In this document: positions 1 to 5,155 of the stretch, in pieces
Layout: each line of letters starts with the position of its first letter
Numbering within the stretch: the first letter of the stretch is position 1
Source: Chitinophagales bacterium
GTDB taxonomy: Bacteria > Bacteroidota > Bacteroidia > Chitinophagales > Chitinophagaceae
Length of the DNA: 5,155 bases
Assembly: GCA_013297585.1 (NCBI GenBank)
Contig: JAAFHG010000299.1
Location: 1 to 5,155, forward strand
Reading direction: 5' to 3'
Position numbers and translations under genes: made by a program
The notes under the pieces: model-generated
Told to the model about the DNA's origin: nothing
Seen by the model: only the letters and a program-made list of their open reading frames with translations
Database searches by the model: none

Positions 1-61
1 ACTAAAATAGCTTTGCCATTGATTAGTAGGTATAGTTTTAAAATAAGATTTTTAAGTGCTA
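1..61. other. Non-coding tail after the last gene
   Basis: No gene is supported here. On the minus strand an ATG at 19 meets a TAG after five codons. A short AT-only hairpin can be drawn (AAAAT at 40-44 with ATTTT at 48-52), with no GC stem, so it is at best a weak transcription end. The next gene, if any, begins beyond the left edge. Confidence 0.6.
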
Positions 62-958
62 TTATGGCTCTATAATAATTGTGACTTTATATGCCAGTGC
101 ATTATTTTTATTTAGGCCACTACAACTGCCTGCGCCAAAACCAGTAATACAGCCAGATGCTGCACAAGTATTTCCCAATACATCTATCATTTTGTTTTTG
201 CAAATATCTGGGTGATTAGTAGGTGTTTTTATTTTTGTTATTGATGTGGTAGTGGTGTATGGAAAAAACAAAGTTTTTTTGTACAAATAACAGTTAGTAA
301 ATACAAATTCTTGATTGGCTTTGGCTTGCTTATTAATGCCAGTGCATATGGTTTCTACTCCTTTGGGCAATGGGTTACGTAATGAAAAAAGCAATGTGGT
401 ATCTCTTTCTTCAACTGTGATATTTGGTGATCTTGTTTCAATAGACATTAACCAAGTTTTTTGTAGCAATAGTTCGGTTGCCTTTTTTTGCCCCATACTT
501 TTTAAGTAGGTCACATTTAGTGCATTGTCTGGTACAAAATCGAAAGTAACTGGTATTGAATATTGTTTTAGGATATCGCCATCTGTTGTGTTTATGTTTA
601 TTTGATATCGGTTTGGGAAATTGGTCATTTCTATAAGCATATCGCTATCAAACAGCCAAATAAAACAGTTGGCTGGCACTGCAATTGGCAGTGCCAAACC
701 ATATACTGTTTTTATACCCCTAATAGCATAAAAAAAGCTTGAAGGTTGTGATACTAATTTGCCGCCGAGTAATAATTTTTTCGGCTTTAATATTTCATTA
801 TTATACAATATATTTACTTTTACTCCCTTACTATTTGCCAAGGCAGCAGGCAACCTTATTGCATATATAAATGTGTTGTTCCAATTACCTTTTTCTTGCG
901 AAAATGCAACTGTGGCTAACCAACAAAATATACTTATAGCTATTGATCTTTTTGTCAT
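62..958 (-). CDS. Secreted cysteine-containing protein, unrecognised
   Basis: The product has 298 residues from an ATG 7 bases after the previous stop. A signal peptide is clear: MTKRSIAISIFCWLATVAFS, with cleavage before QEKG at about residue 20-21. I do not recognise the family. The mature protein is mostly alternating hydrophobic/polar, suggesting beta structure: IYAIRL (31-36), KVNILYN (47-53), FIWLFDSDM (99-107), RYQININT (117-124), VTFDFVP (137-143) and TTLLFSLRNP (187-196). A lysine/leucine helix sits at about 153-170. Seven cysteines remain after cleavage: C98, C205, C223 and a cluster C253, C265, C270, C279 set in a Gly/Ala/Ser-rich segment (GCITGFGAG), followed by a closing strand YKVTIIIEP. 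The cluster suggests a small disulfide-bonded loop domain. It is the last visible gene of the unit. It could be a partner or target-binding component of the cytolysin-like protein, but nothing in the sequence shows this. Confidence 0.8.
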   Translation of the reverse strand: MTKRSIAISIFCWLATVAFSQEKGNWNNTFIYAIRLPAALANSKGVKVNILYNNEILKPKKLLLGGKLVSQPSSFFYAIRGIKTVYGLALPIAVPANCFIWLFDSDMLIEMTNFPNRYQININTTDGDILKQYSIPVTFDFVPDNALNVTYLKSMGQKKATELLLQKTWLMSIETRSPNITVEERDTTLLFSLRNPLPKGVETICTGINKQAKANQEFVFTNCYLYKKTLFFPYTTTTSITKIKTPTNHPDICKNKMIDVLGNTCAASGCITGFGAGSCSGLNKNNALAYKVTIIIEP

Positions 959-965
959 TTATATA

Positions 966-1391
966 CTACGCCTCAGTTTTAGAGCCTATTTTTTTTAAAC
1001 CTATTAGCATACTTAAACATCCAAATAGCATTACAAATGGATAAGCAATCCAAGACGTCCAATTGGTTATTACGGCAATCATTGGGTTATCTGGTTTGTA
1101 GCAAATAGACACTTGCTCATTTGCTATATAATATTTTATACCAGTTTTTTTAAAAATCTGTGGTATTACATCAGCATTTACCGTGTTAACCAATTTGCCT
1201 TCGGTTGTATTAAAGGCGAAAGCAGGGCGCAATCGTCCGCTGCCATTTTTTCTTTTATAACCTGTAATACTAGCGGTACTTTTAGTGCCTGTTGTAGCAA
1301 GCACAATATATTGGTATAGCTGTGCACCAAAATATAATGTTACAGCTAAGCCTACCAATATCATTACCAAACCTATTTTTAATCTATTCAT
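966..1391 (-). CDS. DUF3592-type inner-membrane protein
   Basis: The product has 141 residues from an ATG only 8 bases after the previous stop. Two hydrophobic helices flank a soluble middle: about residues 6-31 (IGLVMILVGLAVTLYFGAQL) and 112-133 (SWIAYPFVMLFGCLSMLIGL). The middle carries the DUF3592 signature order: an ASITGYKRKNGSG strand and turn (40-52), a P-FAFNTTEGK strand pair (56-66), and VSICYKPDNPMIAVI (94-108), corresponding to the usual 'V-V-YdP-nP--A-i' element. No function is established for DUF3592. The topology suggests both termini in the cytoplasm and a small extracytoplasmic beta domain. It is the only product here that lacks a cleavable signal and stays in the membrane. 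An eight-A run (complement of 989-996) lies in the last codons, with no sign of a frameshift. Family confidence is moderate to good. Confidence 0.85.
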   Translation of the reverse strand: MNRLKIGLVMILVGLAVTLYFGAQLYQYIVLATTGTKSTASITGYKRKNGSGRLRPAFAFNTTEGKLVNTVNADVIPQIFKKTGIKYYIANEQVSICYKPDNPMIAVITNWTSWIAYPFVMLFGCLSMLIGLKKIGSKTEA

Positions 1392-1399
1392 ACTATTTG

Positions 1400-1891
1400 T
1401 TACTTGAGAGATAAGCCTTCAAAACTTCCTGTTAATGGCAGCGCAGTTCCTCCAGGTTTCATATTAGGTTTTTTGCCAACAAATTTTAACACCGTACCAG
1501 TAAAAGTGCCACTAACTTTTCCTGCATTATTTTTTACATTAATGCTACCATCTATCACCTGATACATATCGCCACTAGCCAATACTATTACTGTTTCTTG
1601 ATTTTTTATTTTTATAAATGGATAGATGCCAGTTGCAGTTTTTGGTATTACAATGGCCATTATATTAGATGCCACCAATAAGTTGGTTGATATTACAAAG
1701 TTTCCTTTGTTGCCATTTGAAATTAGTGCAGCTTTTTCGGTAAATAATTTTCCGTCTACTGTACATTTTATTTTGCCATTTTGTTGCGGTTTATTCTGTA
1801 ATTGATCCATCAAAGCTTTGGGGTCAACTTGCTGAGCTTGTGCATTTACAAAAAATAAAACTAATACAACTATAAAAAGTATCTTTTGCAT
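1400..1891 (-). CDS. Small secreted beta-rich protein (resembles DUF6252-like Bacteroidota proteins)
   Basis: The product has 163 residues from the ATG at 1891, which opens into the signal peptide MQKILFIVVLVLFFVNAQAQ with cleavage near residues 18-20. A TTG at 1945 would give a longer frame overlapping the end of the propeller gene and would bury the signal peptide, so it is rejected. After a short Gln/Lys linker (21-40), the mature part has the order: a strand with KCTVDGKLFTEKAA (42-55), a strand run with GNFVIST, a hydrophobic strand ending in TGIYPF (87-92), a central YQVIDGSINV (110-119), then KVSGTFTGTVLKF (125-137) and a final LPLTGSFEGLSLK. The pattern 'V-G--F-A ... GtYp ... G-v-i ... 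v-GtFsg ... i--G-F' is typical of small exported beta-sandwich or lipocalin-like Bacteroidota proteins such as those labelled DUF6252. That family assignment is from pattern memory and is tentative. There is one cysteine, C43. No enzyme motif is seen. Confidence 0.8.
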   Translation of the reverse strand: MQKILFIVVLVLFFVNAQAQQVDPKALMDQLQNKPQQNGKIKCTVDGKLFTEKAALISNGNKGNFVISTNLLVASNIMAIVIPKTATGIYPFIKIKNQETVIVLASGDMYQVIDGSINVKNNAGKVSGTFTGTVLKFVGKKPNMKPGGTALPLTGSFEGLSLK

Positions 1892-1935
1892 AAAATTGTG
1901 TTTTAGGGTGTTTTTTAAAATTATCGGTAAAAAGG

Positions 1936-2931
1936 TTATTTCCAAGGTGTAGTATTTTTATCAAATACTTGTACTTTGTTATGGGCTGCATCAGCTACTA
2001 TTATATAGTTTTGATATAATGAGATACCCCAAGGTGCATAAAAGCCATTTGTTCCAATATTAATATTTTGCGTACCGCTTCCTTTATCCCATTTTACTAA
2101 ATAGCCGCCTGCATTTGTAAAATAAACAAAGCGATCATCGGCAACTACATCTAATGCGTTACCTGGGTTGCCAGCTAATGATTTTATAGATGCAGTTTTA
2201 GATAAGGCATTGTTATTTAAGTTGAAGATTGAAACATCCTGACCATGTAAATCTGTACTGTACAATTGGCTACCTTTTACAAAAACACCAAGTGCTTGTG
2301 TATTGTTAGATACTGGGCTACCACCTAAAGCTATCGAGTTGTTTCTGTTTTGTAATACAGGATGTGCGAATTTAATAATGCGAGAAGGGCCATTATTATT
2401 TAAGTTCTCGCACATAACGTATAGGTTATTATTGGCATCAAATGCAAGGCCTCTAGGATTTGAATTTGTAGTATTAATATAAATAGAATCCGTAACGCTT
2501 GGCATCATATTAACTAACCCATTACTAGTGTTTTTAGGTACATAATACACCCATCCATAATACGTGTTTGAAATGTATAAGTTGTCGTTATTGTCAAAAG
2601 CTACAGCTTCAGGATCTTTCACCAAAAGTTTACTATTAGCTGGGTTACCATCATTAAAGCTTTTAAAACTATTCCAAATAAATACCAAGCCAAGTGCTTC
2701 GTCACCTTCATAGGTAGATATGGCAACCCTGCCATTATTACTAATTGCTACACCACAAGGATGTGCACCCTTAAAATTATCTTTGGTGGCATTGCCGCTT
2801 CTAAAATTAAGTGCAGGTGTATATGCTTTTTTTAAATCAATATTTGAGCTAATTAATGGACGCTTTTGTGCGTTTAATTGTTGTACTGCAATTATGAGAG
2901 CTAGTACAGTAAAAAGTGCTGTTTTTTTCAC
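1936..2931 (-). CDS. Secreted NHL-like beta-propeller protein, six predicted blades
   Basis: The product has 331 residues. The start is a GTG at 2931; it begins the typical signal peptide MKKTALFTVLALIIAVQQLN and no ATG lies upstream before an in-frame TAA, so the GTG is accepted. Cleavage is likely after NAQ at about residue 22. Six repeats are visible, each with a G/A-V/L-A/S-F core, a short D/N-rich turn, a strand like NLYISN and a closing strand: about residues 57-87, 106-133, 158-190, 211-240, 257-283 and 299-326. The turns FDNNDNLYIS, FDANNNLYVM and the last blade's IIVADAAHNKVQVFD are typical of NHL/SMP-30-type propellers. Such folds usually bind proteins or glycans, or act as lactonase-like or esterase-like enzymes. 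I see no convincing metal-binding site, so an enzyme role is not claimed. The gene starts 25 bases after the cytolysin-like gene and is probably cotranscribed, which makes a role as a binding partner possible but unproven. Confidence 0.85.
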   Translation of the reverse strand: MKKTALFTVLALIIAVQQLNAQKRPLISSNIDLKKAYTPALNFRSGNATKDNFKGAHPCGVAISNNGRVAISTYEGDEALGLVFIWNSFKSFNDGNPANSKLLVKDPEAVAFDNNDNLYISNTYYGWVYYVPKNTSNGLVNMMPSVTDSIYINTTNSNPRGLAFDANNNLYVMCENLNNNGPSRIIKFAHPVLQNRNNSIALGGSPVSNNTQALGVFVKGSQLYSTDLHGQDVSIFNLNNNALSKTASIKSLAGNPGNALDVVADDRFVYFTNAGGYLVKWDKGSGTQNINIGTNGFYAPWGISLYQNYIIVADAAHNKVQVFDKNTTPWK

Positions 2932-2956
2932 AATATTATTGTTTGTGGTTTAGTGA

Positions 2957-4651
2957 TTAATATAAAAATTTAAATGAAAATGTTGGTGTAAATACTTTGT
3001 CACCATTGCGAATAGTGATGGTTTTAGATATACCTTGCCCAAACTGATTAGCTAAAAAATCTTTTAGAGGTAAGTCAATAAATTGACCTTTATAATTGCC
3101 ATGTAAGCCATTAAAGCAGCAGTCAAAATCAGCATTATCTATTTTGGTTAAAAACACATCTGTGCCGCCAATTTTTCTGTTTTGTATGCGATACCATATT
3201 CTCACCGTGCCCGTTTCTCTATCTGCTTGAGAAATATTTTTGTAAATTTTTTCTGTGAGTGGCGACCTATTGTTGGGGCTTATATTTTGGTAAATGGCAG
3301 CATCTCTATTTTTGATAAACACAGTTTCTATATATCCTGTATCGCCTCTATATTTTCTATCACCTTTTGCGTTTAAAATCTCTACATCTACCCAGCCAAA
3401 AATGTTACCACCTTCAATATTATAGCCATCTAGTGTTGCCTTAAAATCTAATGGGTAATTAGGGTTTGGCCCACATATTTTTTGTGGAATATCCTCAACT
3501 TTACAAGATGTTACTGCAATATCACCATCTAAAAACTTAAGGGAATAGCTTAAAGGTTGGCCTAGTTCTATTGGATTTTTTTTACCAATACCAGATATTT
3601 TACTCAGCAACTCATTTACTTTAACAACCATCGCATCGTAACCCGTTACAGGTATGCTTAATGGTGCATTATCGCCATATAAATACACTTGAAATTTGGT
3701 GTTAGATAATCTATTGGCAACTTCTAAATCCAAAGTAGCATTTATACCATAGCCCTGTGCTTTAAAGCCATTTTTTACATCTTCTTCTGTAATATTTGCT
3801 TCAAAAAATACTAATAATTTCGCACCATAGCTTATTTTGTCTATATAAACTAAATCGGGATTAGTATTAATTGAGTCATTTTGAAACAATTTTCCACCTT
3901 GGCCATCTGCTGGCTTTGCGTAGGCAGTGTAAGCAATTCTTTTGTAGGTAATTAAGAATTTATTTGTGGTAGAATTTTTATTATATTGAAAAATATCACT
4001 TGCTTTTATACCATAGCCACTATAAGATAAAGAAGCTGCTACATTAAGTGTACTTGTATTTGTTACTTGTGTGCTAGACAAATAAGTGCCATGACCTGCT
4101 GGTGTAACAGGAAAAGGTTTGGTTCGTAATTTTTGCAAAGCAGCAGACAAGCTATTATCTCCTGGCGTGGTTACATTTTCTTGATTGGGCGTGTCATCCA
4201 TAGAAATTACCATTGGGTTTCTTTGCCCATAAATACTTCGGTAACTAGCTTTTTGTAAATCTTTTAAATCGTAAACGCCACCTAATGTTAAATTACCAAT
4301 AGCTTCTGGCTGTAATACATCCTGATCTAAATTTTCAGAAGTATATTGTTTTACCTCCATCCGACAAATGGTTTTATCGGTTTCTAAGTTGCCTTCTTCG
4401 TTATCGGATTTTATGGTTTTATTAGTGGCAATTTTAGCTTGATAATCTTGTGTGCGTTTTTGAATGGCAAGGGTTGCATTACCTATTTTCTTCTCAAATT
4501 TAATAGGGGAAAAAGATAATTTTGGTAATCTACCGAGGCTACCTGCGTTACTTTTTGCAATTGGTGAGGTTCGTATCTGCGCCATACATGGCTGGGTTAA
4601 AAAGACATTTGCAAGGCTTAAGCAACCTGCAATAACTAAGGCTGATTTCAT
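2957..4651 (-). CDS. Thiol-activated (cholesterol-dependent) cytolysin family protein, CDC-like, without the cholesterol-binding undecapeptide
   Basis: This is a predicted secreted pore-forming protein of 564 residues. The chosen start is the ATG at 4651, which opens directly into a signal peptide (MKSALVIAGC onward, probable cleavage after CMA at about residue 24). A TTG at 4684 would overlap the upstream gene and put a non-signal stretch in front. From memory, the body aligns along its length with perfringolysin and streptolysin O: GQRNPMVISMD (142-152) with KRNPQKIHIDLP; KFLITYKRIAYT (231-242) with the VMIAAYKQIFYT block after the first membrane hairpin; a block from NPDLVY (264) to AFKAQ-like GFKAQ (295-299) containing SYG where the family has AYGR; VYLYGDN (322-328) with VVLGGDA; and KKNP...PLSYSLKFL (357-373) with RKNPAYPISYTSVFL. 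Residues 207-237 and 295-325 would be the helix-to-hairpin regions. The C-terminal 160 residues are beta-rich, but the ECTGLAWEWWR element and the Thr-Leu pair are absent; only W420 and W486 occur there. Mature cysteines are C96, C383, C393, C511 and C512. Family membership is secure; target membrane and cytolytic activity are unknown. Confidence 0.9.
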   Translation of the reverse strand: MKSALVIAGCLSLANVFLTQPCMAQIRTSPIAKSNAGSLGRLPKLSFSPIKFEKKIGNATLAIQKRTQDYQAKIATNKTIKSDNEEGNLETDKTICRMEVKQYTSENLDQDVLQPEAIGNLTLGGVYDLKDLQKASYRSIYGQRNPMVISMDDTPNQENVTTPGDNSLSAALQKLRTKPFPVTPAGHGTYLSSTQVTNTSTLNVAASLSYSGYGIKASDIFQYNKNSTTNKFLITYKRIAYTAYAKPADGQGGKLFQNDSINTNPDLVYIDKISYGAKLLVFFEANITEEDVKNGFKAQGYGINATLDLEVANRLSNTKFQVYLYGDNAPLSIPVTGYDAMVVKVNELLSKISGIGKKNPIELGQPLSYSLKFLDGDIAVTSCKVEDIPQKICGPNPNYPLDFKATLDGYNIEGGNIFGWVDVEILNAKGDRKYRGDTGYIETVFIKNRDAAIYQNISPNNRSPLTEKIYKNISQADRETGTVRIWYRIQNRKIGGTDVFLTKIDNADFDCCFNGLHGNYKGQFIDLPLKDFLANQFGQGISKTITIRNGDKVFTPTFSFKFLY

Positions 4652-4674
4652 ATTGGTTGTTTTAAAATGGGTGA

Positions 4675-5155
4675 TTATTTGCAAGTATTGTATTCGTTAA
4701 TTATTTGTAGTAACACTGCCTTACGTCTTAATACACCATTGTTTACTACAAAAGGGTAGAAGTAATCTTTATCTCTTGCTTTTATCTTAGCAGCTAGTAA
4801 ACTACAATCTGCCACATATGCACTCATTTTATCATCAAAATTTGGAGTAAACTTTGAACTCTCTATATTGTAAATTTTGTTGCTATTGTCGTTTGGCAAT
4901 TGAACATAATATTCTATAACCTTATTGTTGTTGTTGCTAGTATTGGTGGTTATTTTTTCGTATTCAAATAAATTCATTTTGCCACCATCTACTGTAAGTA
5001 GCTTTACAAACCTAATGGCGGCGCCTCCCCAATTGCTTGCTTCAATTAAGTTTTTAGCATAATAGGTGCTGCCGTTAATAAACAAACTTTTTAGCTCATC
5101 TACTTTGTACAACCTATAATCTTTGCTTGTATTTTCGGCAAATTGGATAGTGCTA
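4675..5155 (-). CDS. Hypothetical exported protein of Bacteroidota type, 3' part only
   Basis: The reading frame stays open to the window edge, so the gene is 5'-truncated; 159 codons before a TAA stop are visible. The only start-like codon near position 5112 is a TTG in the middle of continuous coding sequence and is not taken as the start. The visible part runs from a segment around STIQFAENTSKDYRLYKVDE, through an alternating hydrophobic/polar region with a GST-Y-AK element, into an acidic/lysine helical tail ending EYNTCK. This layout (a short 'K-L-I-G-Y' strand block, a middle part reading LFEYEK, a Cys before a helix, and a final YN-C) recalls a group of exported Bacteroidota proteins of unknown function that I know only by pattern. 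A signal peptide would lie outside the window and is assumed, not seen. It is followed 23 bases later by the cytolysin-like gene and probably shares its transcript. No function is assigned. Confidence 0.8.
   Translation of the reverse strand, partial: STIQFAENTSKDYRLYKVDELKSLFINGSTYYAKNLIEASNWGGAAIRFVKLLTVDGGKMNLFEYEKITTNTSNNNNKVIEYYVQLPNDNSNKIYNIESSKFTPNFDDKMSAYVADCSLLAAKIKARDKDYFYPFVVNNGVLRRKAVLLQIINEYNTCK

Larger units (their letters stand above)
62..5155 (-). other. Probable single transcription unit of six envelope or secreted proteins
   Basis: Six genes point the same way with gaps of 23, 25, 44, 8 and 7 bases. No GC-rich hairpin followed by a T run and no clear Bacteroidota-type promoter (TTG then TAnnTTTG) was found in the gaps, none of which has room for a promoter with leader except possibly the 44-base one at 1892-1935. 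None of the starts has a Shine-Dalgarno sequence; leaders are A/T-rich, as usual in Bacteroidota. The promoter must lie beyond the right edge. Cotranscription is inferred from spacing only. Confidence 0.65.

Noticed and set aside
40..52. Hairpin AAAAT-AAG-ATTTT after the last gene as a terminator
   Set aside because: The stem is five A-T pairs with no GC and could arise by chance in this composition; no U-tract of the usual form follows.
989..996. Run of eight A on the coding strand near the end of the DUF3592-type gene, a possible slippage or frameshift site
   Set aside because: A -1 shift meets TAA after three further codons and a +1 shift meets TAG at once, so no alternative product or fusion with the next gene results. 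Such runs are expected in AT-rich Lys-coding sequence.
759..998. Open frames on the plus strand (here and at 315-509, 1113-1319, 2720-2953, 3182-3376, 4464-4700)
   Set aside because: They lie antisense to well-supported genes, are short, and have compositions expected of the complement of AT-rich coding sequence; none shows a signal peptide with a plausible mature protein or a known motif.
4682..4684. TTG as start of the cytolysin-like gene
   Set aside because: It overlaps the upstream stop region and leaves a polar 11-residue leader before a perfect signal peptide that begins at an ATG.
5018..5034. Small GC-rich patch with a GGCGCC palindrome as a regulatory or recombination site
   Set aside because: It encodes the Trp-Gly-Gly-Ala-Ala stretch within an intact reading frame, and no repeat partner was found elsewhere in the window.
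5110..5112. TTG as start of the rightmost gene
   Set aside because: The same frame is open and coding-like to the window edge (14 more full codons), so the gene is truncated, not started here.
1..5155. CRISPR arrays, tRNA or rRNA genes, insertion sequences, long direct or inverted repeats
   Set aside because: Reading both strands, I saw no regularly spaced repeats, no cloverleaf-like sequence, no transposase motif and no long terminal repeats; almost all of the window is coding.

Overview
The window is AT-rich. All six genes lie on the minus strand, and none of the open frames on the plus strand looks like a gene. Starts lack Shine-Dalgarno sequences and follow A/T-rich leaders. The proteins are mostly exported, with Ser/Thr/Asn/Lys-rich mature parts and signal peptides ending in Ala-Gln or Ser-Gln. 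This combination suggests a Bacteroidota bacterium, perhaps Chitinophagia or Sphingobacteriia. That placement is inferred from style, because no taxonomic marker gene is present.

Reading in the direction of transcription, from high to low coordinates: (1) the 3' part of an exported protein of a Bacteroidota type without known function, cut by the right edge of the window; (2) a 564-residue exported protein of the cholesterol-dependent cytolysin (thiol-activated cytolysin) superfamily, which is the clear highlight; (3) a 331-residue secreted protein predicted to be a six-bladed NHL-like beta-propeller; (4) a 163-residue secreted small beta-rich protein; (5) a 141-residue inner-membrane DUF3592-type protein; (6) a 298-residue secreted, cysteine-containing protein that I do not recognise. 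The last 61 bases hold no gene and no convincing terminator.

Intergenic gaps are 23, 25, 44, 8 and 7 bases, with no visible internal promoter or terminator, so the six genes probably form one transcription unit whose promoter lies beyond the right edge. Five of the six products carry, or are inferred to carry, an export signal, and the sixth is a membrane protein, so the unit appears to build something at or outside the cell envelope. The one functional anchor is the pore-forming-toxin homologue. Its pore-forming core matches classical cytolysins along its length, but its C-terminal domain lacks the tryptophan-rich undecapeptide and the Thr-Leu pair used for cholesterol binding. It is best read as a CDC-like protein with another membrane target or role. 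Whether the neighbours are partners, inhibitors or bystanders cannot be decided from the sequence.
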